From positions 1-40,270 of the forward strand of contig CANQSL010000008.1 in NCBI GenBank assembly GCA_947626515.1: a stretch of DNA of 40,270 bases. Reading direction: 5' to 3'. This DNA is from an uncultured Bacilli bacterium (GTDB taxonomy: Bacteria; Bacillota_I; Bacilli_A; RF39; UBA660). This document shows positions 33,498-40,270 of the stretch, piece by piece. The first letter of the stretch is position 1. Each line of letters begins with the position of its first letter. The position numbers and the translations under genes were made by a program. The notes under the pieces are model-generated. The model was not told the origin of the DNA, ran no database searches, and saw only the letters and a list, made by a program, of their open reading frames with translations.

Positions 33498-34533
33498 CCG
33501 CTGATACAATAATACTTGTTCCAGTTAAACCTTCTGCAATAGTCATTAACTCTTCGTTATTTAAACTAGAACTTGATATATAATAATCTATTCCATCACT
33601 AGTCCAATATAAACTATTCGCAGAAATTGCACCTATTGTATCTGCCATCATTAATGGTTCTCCATTTACAGGAACTATTTCCATATCTTCATATACTTTA
33701 CTAGCTTCCTCTACTAATACAAATGGATTATCTCCTTTAAAAGTTAAAATTGCTCTTGTACCATTATCGGTATCAATTGTATCTTCTGTACTTAAATGTG
33801 TATTAGTAGGTATATATAAAGGATATATAATGTCATCTAATACTTTGCTCGTACTCTTATCATTATTGCAAGCAGTACCACTACATTCTTCTGATGTAGT
33901 CTTTTCATTTTTTTCATCTTTTACAAAAGATTCTAATGCAAAATATTTTTCATCAAATTTAGGTTTATAGTCTATACTTTTTACGTCTAATGTTATTTTT
34001 ACATTACCATCTTTATCTAATACTTCAACTTTTTTAACTGCATAATCCTTATCTAAATATATTTTTTCACTATTTAAATTTGAATTATTAGGATATTTTA
34101 CTTTAGCCTCTATGTAAGAACTTTCACCGTCTTCACCAATATAATGTTCTGTATCATTTATAACATCATTAACTAAAACATCTAGTAAGTAAGACTGACT
34201 TCCATTATTTGGCCAATCACTTTGAAACTTAAAGCTTTTATTTAAATCTGGCGTAATAACATAAACCCCATCATTATTTTTCAAAATAACTTGTTCATGA
34301 TCATTAGTTTTATTAATTAAGCTAACCATATAGTAATCATCTTTGCTCTTTGCTGCTGTAACATTATAAGTAAATGTATCTTCATTACTTACAATGGACA
34401 TAGTTCCCTTTAATATATAACTATTATTCTTTTCAATCTTTTCTTGAAATTTTTTTACTATATCCTCTTTATTAAATTTTCCACATCCACATAATAGTAA
34501 AAATAAACACATTACAATAAAATACTTTTTCAT
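33490..34533 (-). CDS. LolA-like lipoprotein
   Basis: A 347-residue lipoprotein. The signal peptide MKKYFIVMCLFLLLCGC ends with lipobox cysteine C17. The next 180 residues are rich in beta strands with a repeated pattern of sheets (KGTMSIVSNEDTFTYNV, SFKFQSDWP, EAKVKYPN, KITLDVKSIDY), resembling LolA/LppX-type lipid-binding lipoproteins such as sporulation-related GerS-like proteins. A second domain after about residue 220 carries a possible disulfide (CSGTAC) and a DUF4367-like fold. It is likely attached to the outer face of the membrane. Exact role unknown. Confidence 0.7.
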   Translation of the reverse strand: MKKYFIVMCLFLLLCGCGKFNKEDIVKKFQEKIEKNNSYILKGTMSIVSNEDTFTYNVTAAKSKDDYYMVSLINKTNDHEQVILKNNDGVYVITPDLNKSFKFQSDWPNNGSQSYLLDVLVNDVINDTEHYIGEDGESSYIEAKVKYPNNSNLNSEKIYLDKDYAVKKVEVLDKDGNVKITLDVKSIDYKPKFDEKYFALESFVKDEKNEKTTSEECSGTACNNDKSTSKVLDDIIYPLYIPTNTHLSTEDTIDTDNGTRAILTFKGDNPFVLVEEASKVYEDMEIVPVNGEPLMMADTIGAISANSLYWTSDGIDYYISSSSLNNEELMTIAEGLTGTSIIVSAEK

Positions 34534-34639
34534 AACTTCCCCTTTTCTAATTAAATATATTTTTATTTATTTTTTTTATGAATAATTAATGTATATTATT
34601 TAAAAATATATACATAATAAAAATAGAAAAGAGGTTAAT

Positions 34640-34840
34640 ATGAGTACATTACAAAAAATATGTTTAGCTATAACAATTATAGGAGCAATAAATTGGGGAT
34701 TAATTGGACTATTAGAATTTAATTTAGTTGAAGCCATATTTGGTACGACTTCAATTATTCCAAGAATCATTTACTCATTAGTTGGACTTACTGGTCTAAT
34801 TAATGTTGGCATATTAGTAATGGATTTAAGTGAAAAATAG
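34640..34840 (+). CDS. DUF378 family membrane protein
   Basis: A 66-residue protein with two hydrophobic helices (about 6-26 and 42-62). INWGLIGL after the first helix and a glycine-rich VGLTGLINVG in the second are typical of DUF378. Its function is unknown. GAGG precedes ATG 34640. Its stop touches the stop of the convergent formate ligase gene with no bases between. Confidence 0.9.
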   Translation: MSTLQKICLAITIIGAINWGLIGLLEFNLVEAIFGTTSIIPRIIYSLVGLTGLINVGILVMDLSEK

Positions 34841-34860
34841 TTAGAATAATCCAACTATTT
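34835..34860. terminator. Bidirectional terminator spanning two convergent stop codons
   Basis: AAATAGTT/AACTATTT (34835-34842 with 34853-34860) uses the last codons of both genes as its arms. Confidence 0.6.
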
Positions 34861-36400
34861 CATTATTTATTAAATCTATATTAGATGCATTTGGTTTTTG
34901 TGAAAGACCAGGCATAGTCAATATATTTCCTAAATAAACTGTAATAAACTTAGCTCCATTATTTACTTTAATATCAGTTACTGTAATTGTATAATCTTTT
35001 GGAGCTCCTAATAATTTAGGATTATCACTTAAACTATACTGAGTCTTTGCAATACATATTGGATATTCAATTGATGAATATCTTTTTAATTTTTCTTTAG
35101 CTATATCTGTATATACAACATCTTTAGCATTACAAATTTCTTTACACATAATATTGATTTTATTTTCTAAAGTATCTTCTAATTTATATAATAATTTTAA
35201 ATTTCTCTCTTTTAATTTTAAAATTTCTTCAGATAACTTAATTGCACCATTTTCACCATCTTTATAAGAAGTGTTAACAACAAATGGTACCGAAAATTCT
35301 TCTACGTAATTTTTTATTTTCTCTATATCATTATCTAAATCATCATCAAATTTATTTAATGTAACTATTATATTTTGATTAAACTTTTTTAAAATATTTA
35401 TATGAGCTCCTAAATTGCACAATCCATCTTTTAAATTATCTTTTCCATTATATTTAAGGGCTCTTATTGTACAAATCAACACTACACAATAAGGATTAAT
35501 CGAATTATTTCTACACTTTATATCAAAAAATTTAACAGCACCAGCATCGCTTCCAAAACCAGCTTCTGTAACTACATAATCTGAAAGAGACATTCCCATT
35601 TTAGTAGCAATAATACTATTGCAACCATGAGCAATATTTGCAAACGGCCCTCCATGTATTATTATCGGATTGTTATAAAGAGATTGTACTAAATTAGGTT
35701 TTATAGCATCTTTTAATAATACTATTAAAGATCCTGTTATATTCAATTCTTTTAAATATACTTCTTCATCTAATTCATTTATTCCAATTATAATATTATT
35801 TAATCTCTCTCTTAAATCATCTATATCCTTTGATAAGCAAAATATTGCCATTACTTCACTTGCAGCAGTAATATTAAACTTTGTATCATAAATAGTTTTT
35901 ACATTTCTTAATGATCTGTCATTAACATCTAAGCATCTTTCAAAAAGCACTTTCTTAATCTTTAAAGGATTACCAAAATAGATGCTATTATCTATACATG
36001 CACTTATTAAATTATTAGCACTTGTAATAGCATGAAAATCTCCAGTAAAATGTAAATTAATATCTTCCATAGGAACAACTTGACTATATCCTCCACCAGT
36101 TGCGCCACCTTTTATACCAAATACTGGTCCCATAGAAGGCTGTCTTAAAACAGCTATACTAGATTTTCCTAATTTGTTTAAAGAATCATTAATACCAATA
36201 GCAACAGTGGTTTTACCTTCTCCATACGGTGTAGGATTAATAGCACTAACTAAAATAACTTTACCATTTTTATTAGTTTCAACACTATTTATTTTTGCTT
36301 TATATTTACCATACAAATCTATGTCTTTTATCCCCAAATCATTAGATATAGAAGCTATATCTTTCATTTTAAATTTTTTAGTTATTTCTATATCAGTCAT
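34841..36400 (-). CDS. fhs: Formate-tetrahydrofolate ligase
   Basis: A 519-residue enzyme that makes 10-formyltetrahydrofolate from formate, tetrahydrofolate and ATP. ATG 36400 follows AAGGTG with correct spacing. Diagnostic motifs: TPYGEGKTT (57-65), the ATP loop; GPVFGIKGGATGGGYSQVVP; NLHFTGDFHAIT; and IIHGGPFANIAHGCNS. It is about 35-40 residues shorter than the usual about 556, mostly through shortened surface loops, with the core motifs intact. The gene has a TATAGT-type box upstream and no clear operon partner, although a leftward read-through from 36441-37037 is possible. Confidence 0.95.
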   Translation of the reverse strand: MTDIEITKKFKMKDIASISNDLGIKDIDLYGKYKAKINSVETNKNGKVILVSAINPTPYGEGKTTVAIGINDSLNKLGKSSIAVLRQPSMGPVFGIKGGATGGGYSQVVPMEDINLHFTGDFHAITSANNLISACIDNSIYFGNPLKIKKVLFERCLDVNDRSLRNVKTIYDTKFNITAASEVMAIFCLSKDIDDLRERLNNIIIGINELDEEVYLKELNITGSLIVLLKDAIKPNLVQSLYNNPIIIHGGPFANIAHGCNSIIATKMGMSLSDYVVTEAGFGSDAGAVKFFDIKCRNNSINPYCVVLICTIRALKYNGKDNLKDGLCNLGAHINILKKFNQNIIVTLNKFDDDLDNDIEKIKNYVEEFSVPFVVNTSYKDGENGAIKLSEEILKLKERNLKLLYKLEDTLENKINIMCKEICNAKDVVYTDIAKEKLKRYSSIEYPICIAKTQYSLSDNPKLLGAPKDYTITVTDIKVNNGAKFITVYLGNILTMPGLSQKPNASNIDLINNEIVGLF

Positions 36401-36440
36401 ATAATCACCTTCTAACAATTTTTATACTATAACATATTGT

Positions 36441-37037
36441 CTAATTTTTCTCTACTATATATAAATAATTTTTATCTCTAATCAAAGTTAAATCAGCTTT
36501 TTTATCATATCCTAAATCTTTTTCGTATTCTATATCTAAACTTATTTTATAGCCATCATACTCTTTTTTATCTATTTCATATTTAGTTTCTTCTGGAGTT
36601 GCAACTATTACATTAGAAACAGTAGGTAGTTCTTGTTCTCTTTTTCCGTTAGAATTATCCTTCATATATTTATATAAAGTATTAGCAACATTTAATTTAT
36701 AATTTTCTAATGCACTGGGATATATAAATTCAGTTCCACCTATATCATATACATTCTCTTTTTCATTTAAAGAGTATAAATCTATTAAAAATAACTTACT
36801 TATACTCTTTGCATAATCTAAATAATTTATATTGGAACTTTCCAAATTACTTTTTAATATCATAAATTCATCTTTATATATTTTCATATCTTTATAAAAT
36901 AATACATAATTATATCTCTTCATAGTTATACCTTCATCTTTCTTTGTTTTAAATTCTTTTTTTAAGAAAGTAAATGCTATGCCACCTATACAATAAAGTA
37001 ATAAAATAGAACATATTATTATAATTTTCTTTTTCAT
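36441..37037 (-). CDS. Membrane-anchored protein of unknown function
   Basis: A 198-residue protein with one N-terminal membrane helix (4-24) and a mixed helical and strand outer part. The first 40 residues after the anchor are basic. The end (KADLTLIRDKNYLYIVEKN) is a beta hairpin. Its ATG overlaps the stop of the LtaS-like gene by 4 nt (ATGA), so the proteins should be made together; it may be a partner of that enzyme. I recognise no family. Confidence 0.65.
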   Translation of the reverse strand: MKKKIIIICSILLLYCIGGIAFTFLKKEFKTKKDEGITMKRYNYVLFYKDMKIYKDEFMILKSNLESSNINYLDYAKSISKLFLIDLYSLNEKENVYDIGGTEFIYPSALENYKLNVANTLYKYMKDNSNGKREQELPTVSNVIVATPEETKYEIDKKEYDGYKISLDIEYEKDLGYDKKADLTLIRDKNYLYIVEKN

Positions 37038-39028
37038 TTACTTTGCACATCCTTTTCTTTATCATATTTTATCAAATCATATACAATTATATTATCTGAT
37101 AATTCTATAATATTTTCTGTATAATTTTTACAATTTTCAATATAAGATTCATCTATTGGTTCATTAGATAATACTTTATACTCCTCATTGCCACTATTAT
37201 AGTATACTTTATTTGTTAAAAAATTACCATTAGGGAAAGGAATTATATTATTATTTTTAATTTCAAATATATCATTACCTAAAGCGTATTTTGATTTAAA
37301 ACCAAACATATTTCCTATTGTAGGCAAAACATCTATCATTCCCATATAATAATCTACTTCTTTTTTTATTTGTTTATCTTTGGTCCATATAATTAATGGC
37401 GTATTTTTATTTAACTCATTAGCGTAATAATCATAATCCACATAAGTTGGATCACTCTCATCTTTTATTTCTCCAGTTTCAAAATCAAAATTATAATAAT
37501 TTTTAAATTCACTTCTAGATAATTTAGCATCATGATCACCATAAAAAACAAATACAGTATTGTTCATAATATCGTTTTCATATAATAAATCTATAAACTT
37601 TCCTAAAGCATAATCGGCATAATTTGCACTTTTTATATAATTTCCCAATTTAGTATTTTCTAGATAGTCATAAACTTCTTCTATATAATTACCATATACA
37701 TCTTTATAATGTTTAGTATAAGTTAAATCTAAATCAAAATAATTTTCTAAATCATCGAATGGAGTATGATTAGATAATGTAATTATCGTACCCATATACG
37801 GCTCTTTATTTTCTATTTCTTTTAAAATAGGTATTATTTGATTAAAGAAAGATTCGTCTGATAGTCCTAATCCAACTATATTATCTAAATTATATTTATC
37901 TTCAAAATACATATCAATATATCCTAAACTAGGATGCATTTTATTCCTATTCCACATAGTATCTTTATTGCCATGCATACTAAATGTATAATATCCTTTA
38001 TTTTTAAGTAATTTTTCAATGCTTTCATAATATCTATTATAATAACTTACAAAAACAGTACCATTTTGAACTGGCAATAATGATGTATTTAAAGTAAATT
38101 CAGAATCACTACTAGTTCCAACACTAATTTCTGGGTAAAATTTGCTAAAATATATCCCTTCTTTAGTTAATTTATTTAAATTTGGAGTTATTTCTACATT
38201 ATTTATTTTTAAATCTACAAAAAAAGACATCATACTTTCCATATGTACAAAAACTAAATTTTTTCCCTTAAATATATTTGTATATTCATTTTTATAATCT
38301 TTTACTTTATTATTATCATAATAATTATTAAATTTTTTAAACGCTTCATCAAATCCAAATATAGTATTTACTTTATTTTCTAAAGTACGTAATAAATCAT
38401 TACTTTGATATAAAATAATACCAAAATTCTCAACAATATAATATCTATTTCTCTGTTTATTTAATTTTACTACTGCTGAATCATCTATAAACAATAAATT
38501 AATTATAATAATACTTATACTAACAATAAATATAATAAAAAAATTCTTCTTATTTGTATTTATTTCATCTTCTTTATTCTTGTATTTTTTTATATAATAA
38601 ATAAATAAAATAAATGGGATAAAATATATAAAATGTAATATATTTAATCCTTCTAAAACAACCACACCTATTTCACCAACTTGCCCTAAAGTTGCAAGAA
38701 GTCCAAAAGATGCAAAAGATGAATAAAAAGTATAATATATACTATTTACGAAACAAATAATAAAATAAATAATATAACAAACTAAAAAATATATATGTTT
38801 TTTCTTAATTTTTAATAAATAAGAAATACTACCTAAAATTAAAATAAATGCTAAATCCATTATAAATGGTCTAAAGTTATACCATTTAGCAATAGTACAT
38901 ATTCTTAATAATGTTACTGTAATTATACTAAATAATATATATAATAAAAACAATTTATTAGTTTTAGAATAATTCAAAACATAAAGTTTTAATTTATTTA
39001 ATTTATCATTATTTAAAACTTTTTTCAT
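37034..39028 (-). CDS. LtaS-family lipoteichoic acid synthase or phosphoglycerol transferase, copy 2
   Basis: A 664-residue polytopic sulfatase-like enzyme; ATG 39028 follows AGAGGG and avoids coding over the promoter box TATAAT at about 39055. About five N-terminal membrane helices are followed by the extracellular domain. The expected nucleophile segment reads VGTSSDSEF, where the position usually taken by Thr in KTSDSEF is Ser, with a Thr one residue before. VFYGDHDAKLSRSE and NTPLIIWTKD supply metal-binding motifs, and YTKHYKDVYG lies near the substrate site. Paralogous to the enzyme at 31476-33422. Confidence 0.88.
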   Translation of the reverse strand: MKKVLNNDKLNKLKLYVLNYSKTNKLFLLYILFSIITVTLLRICTIAKWYNFRPFIMDLAFILILGSISYLLKIKKKHIYFLVCYIIYFIICFVNSIYYTFYSSFASFGLLATLGQVGEIGVVVLEGLNILHFIYFIPFILFIYYIKKYKNKEDEINTNKKNFFIIFIVSISIIIINLLFIDDSAVVKLNKQRNRYYIVENFGIILYQSNDLLRTLENKVNTIFGFDEAFKKFNNYYDNNKVKDYKNEYTNIFKGKNLVFVHMESMMSFFVDLKINNVEITPNLNKLTKEGIYFSKFYPEISVGTSSDSEFTLNTSLLPVQNGTVFVSYYNRYYESIEKLLKNKGYYTFSMHGNKDTMWNRNKMHPSLGYIDMYFEDKYNLDNIVGLGLSDESFFNQIIPILKEIENKEPYMGTIITLSNHTPFDDLENYFDLDLTYTKHYKDVYGNYIEEVYDYLENTKLGNYIKSANYADYALGKFIDLLYENDIMNNTVFVFYGDHDAKLSRSEFKNYYNFDFETGEIKDESDPTYVDYDYYANELNKNTPLIIWTKDKQIKKEVDYYMGMIDVLPTIGNMFGFKSKYALGNDIFEIKNNNIIPFPNGNFLTNKVYYNSGNEEYKVLSNEPIDESYIENCKNYTENIIELSDNIIVYDLIKYDKEKDVQSK

Positions 39029-39084
39029 TTTTATCCCTCTTATGAATAAAATTATATCATAGAACATTTTTTTTTTAAATACTA

Positions 39085-39113
39085 TTGAATTCTCTTAAAT
39101 TATTTGATATTAT
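39085..39113 (+). promoter_or_regulatory. Promoter of the tRNA-Gly gene
   Basis: TTGAAT (39085-39090), 17-nt spacer, TATTAT (39108-39113). The RNA would start just before 39124. Confidence 0.6.
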
Positions 39114-39123
39114 ATCTTTACAT

Positions 39124-39198
39124 GCAGGTGTAGTACAGCGGTTAGTATGCGGCCTTGCCAAGGCTGAGACGGCGGTTCGATTCCGCTCACTTGCTCCA
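39124..39198 (+). tRNA. tRNA-Gly (anticodon GCC)
   Basis: A full cloverleaf: acceptor arm GCAGGTG pairs with CACTTGC (one G-U pair), T-loop TTCGATT, anticodon loop TTGCCAA with anticodon GCC, and an encoded 3' CCA at 39196-39198. It decodes GGC and GGU. A terminator follows. Confidence 0.95.
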
Positions 39199-39208
39199 AA
39201 TTAAAATT

Positions 39209-39232
39209 AAGTCCGTAAATACGGGCTTTTTT
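39209..39232 (+). terminator. Terminator of the tRNA-Gly gene
   Basis: AGTCCGT/ACGGGCT stem with one G-U pair, followed by six T (39227-39232). Confidence 0.85.
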
Positions 39233-39248
39233 ATTTGTTATTTGCTCG

Positions 39249-39269
39249 TTACGTAGCATTTACGTAGCA
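39249..39269. repeat. Two direct copies of TTACGTAGCA
   Basis: TTACGTAGCA occurs at 39249-39258 and 39260-39269, 11 bp apart, just after the tRNA terminator and directly before the HNH gene. The position near a tRNA suggests an integration-related or operator repeat. The role is unknown. Confidence 0.6.
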
Positions 39270-39274
39270 AAATT

Positions 39275-39784
39275 ATGATTAGAAAATGTAAAAATTTAAA
39301 ATTAAAGCTAAATCACACTTTTTATTGTAAAAAATATAATAAAGAAATAAATATAAAAGAATGTAGTTGCTGTAAATATAAACAATATGATTATAATAAA
39401 GCATTATATAAAACACCTTTAAAATCATATCAAAACAAGCCAAATAAGAAGAATAAACCATCAGATAGAACAATTGCATTATCTATTCCTAAAAATGTCA
39501 AATTAAAGGTATGGGATAGGGATAATCATGTATGTATAATATGTATGCTATATTATAGTAAAATTACATATGTTCCTTGGAATTATTCTAATTCACATTA
39601 TATTAAACGTTCACATGGTGGTCTAGGTATTGAAGAAAATATTTTTACTGCTTGTTTAGAATGTCATAATAAATTTGATAATACTAATGAAAGAAAAAAC
39701 ATATTACCTATTATAAAAAACTATTTAATAAGTAAATACTATTATTGGAATGAAGATATTCTTATATATAAAAAACACAACTAA
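39275..39784 (+). CDS. HNH endonuclease-like protein
   Basis: A 169-residue protein. The C-terminal half is an HNH nuclease with a zinc-binding pair C87/C90 and C127/C130, the core HYIKRSHGGLG (108-118), N121/N122 and H131. The first 35 residues hold five further cysteines (5, 18, 30, 32, 33), an additional metal-binding part seen in some phage HNH proteins. It would cut DNA; its biological job is unknown. No good ribosome binding site precedes ATG 39275, so translation may be weak or the start uncertain. It could be a phage or mobile-element remnant. Confidence 0.8.
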   Translation: MIRKCKNLKLKLNHTFYCKKYNKEINIKECSCCKYKQYDYNKALYKTPLKSYQNKPNKKNKPSDRTIALSIPKNVKLKVWDRDNHVCIICMLYYSKITYVPWNYSNSHYIKRSHGGLGIEENIFTACLECHNKFDNTNERKNILPIIKNYLISKYYYWNEDILIYKKHN

Positions 39785-39793
39785 TTTATTACA

Positions 39794-39824
39794 TAAAAAA
39801 ACAAGTGGACGTTTAATCCACCTA
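39794..39824 (-). terminator. Terminator after the LysM gene
   Basis: GTGGA/TCCAC stem (39805-39809 with 39817-39821) with a strong leftward U-run (39800-39794); ends the LysM transcript and separates it from the convergent HNH gene. Confidence 0.65.
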
Positions 39825-39841
39825 TTTATATATTTCAATTT

Positions 39842-40270
39842 CTAATTATTAGGTATTTTAATCTTTTGACCGATAATAATTAAATTGGGATTACTAATAT
39901 TGTTGTATTCAGCCAATTTTTGATAAGTAGTTCCATATTTTTTAGCAATGCCTGATAAAGTATCACCTTTTACAACGTTATAAATTATATCATTATTTGA
40001 ATTACTTTTTGCATTAGGTATTCTAATTTTTTGACCGATAATAATTAAATTGGGATTACTAATATTGTTGTATTCAGCCAATTTTTGATAAGTAGTTCCA
40101 TATTTTTTAGCAATGCCTGATAAAGTATCACCTTTTACAACGTTATAAATTATATCATTATTTGAATTACTTTTTGCATTAGGTATTCTAATTTTTTGAC
40201 CGATAATAATTAAATTGGGATTACTAATATTGTTGTATTCAGCCAATTTTTGATAAGTAGTTCCATATTT
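39842..40270 (-). CDS. LysM-repeat protein, 3' end only (runs off the right edge)
   Basis: The last 143 codons of a larger gene. Two complete LysM domains and part of a third are visible (each begins [18 protein letters not shown] and ends [11 protein letters not shown]). LysM binds peptidoglycan, so the product is a wall-associated protein, often an endopeptidase or amidase, whose catalytic end would be outside the window. Repeat units are 55 residues and nearly identical in DNA (see repeat entry). The gene is convergent with the HNH gene. The frame stays open to base 40270, so the true start lies beyond the window. Confidence 0.9.
   Translation of the reverse strand, partial: KYGTTYQKLAEYNNISNPNLIIIGQKIRIPNAKSNSNNDIIYNVVKGDTLSGIAKKYGTTYQKLAEYNNISNPNLIIIGQKIRIPNAKSNSNNDIIYNVVKGDTLSGIAKKYGTTYQKLAEYNNISNPNLIIIGQKIKIPNN
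39849..40270 (-). repeat. 165-bp tandem repeat encoding LysM domains
   Basis: The marker TTAGGT recurs at 39849, 40014 and 40179, a unit of 165 bp. The units differ by only a few bases; the first differs by the codon change that swaps Arg for Lys near the end of the gene. The spacing keeps the reading frame. Confidence 0.9.

Noticed and set aside
39842-40246. Complete 134-residue LysM protein starting at a TTG
   Set aside because: The frame continues unbroken to the window edge and repeats the same domain, so the apparent start is internal.

Overview
The window comes from a very AT-rich, low-GC Gram-positive bacterium (Bacillota). The evidence is strong purine-rich ribosome binding sites, TGG for tryptophan with TGA used as a stop, a sporulation regulator Spo0A, a family II (Mn-type) pyrophosphatase, two LtaS-type lipoteichoic-acid-synthase homologues and a small DUF378 membrane protein. 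An uncultured gut Clostridia- or Bacilli-like lineage is plausible, but the sequence alone does not settle it.

Layout. 1-853: no ordinary gene, but two or three tiny hydrophobic peptide ORFs with promoters, overlapping convergent terminators and mRNA ends complementary to each other; this looks like tandem type I toxin-antitoxin loci. 854-2748: a Nudix hydrolase, a nucleoside 2-deoxyribosyltransferase-like protein and a papain/transglutaminase-fold protein. 2750-10522 (minus): a small unknown protein, a Ca2+-type P-ATPase, then a DUF362 protein, a second nucleoside deoxyribosyltransferase, a helical unknown and a very large membrane protein. 10679-16183: an XRE regulator, CBS/DRTGG pyrophosphatase, PncC/CinA-C, UvrB and a DUF3419 aminocarboxypropyltransferase-like protein. 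16193-19581 (minus): a putative secreted peptide followed by four genes of an ABC transport system; the peptide gene is flanked by 12-bp inverted repeats. 19774-22348: a DUF5131 radical-SAM-like protein, a secreted LRR-transglutaminase protein and a DUF1292-like protein. 22416-26937: a divergent ClpC-like ATPase, Spo0A, an S41/PDZ protease and a thioredoxin-like anchored protein. 26990-31456: a carboxypeptidase-like protein, a Zn alcohol dehydrogenase and a membrane glycosyltransferase with a coupled small membrane protein. 31476-39028: two LtaS-family enzymes, a LolA-like lipoprotein, DUF378, formate-tetrahydrofolate ligase and an anchored partner protein. 39124-40270: tRNA-Gly(GCC), a phage-type HNH protein and the end of a LysM-repeat gene running off the right edge.

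How the parts work together. The envelope genes (two LtaS homologues, glycosyltransferase, lipoprotein, LysM protein, LRR-transglutaminase) and the sporulation-control block (spo0A with an upstream 0A box, next to an S41/PDZ protease and a Clp ATPase) suggest a cell-surface and developmental neighbourhood. RNA-level control recurs: Shine-Dalgarno sites sit in or beside hairpins at the 30-residue peptide, the secreted peptide and the Clp gene, and terminator-like hairpins are squeezed directly in front of downstream genes. The strongest candidates for undescribed biology are the fold-back toxin loci at the left end, the secreted-peptide/ABC operon, and the spo0A-clp junction where one hairpin may act as both terminator and Shine-Dalgarno blocker.
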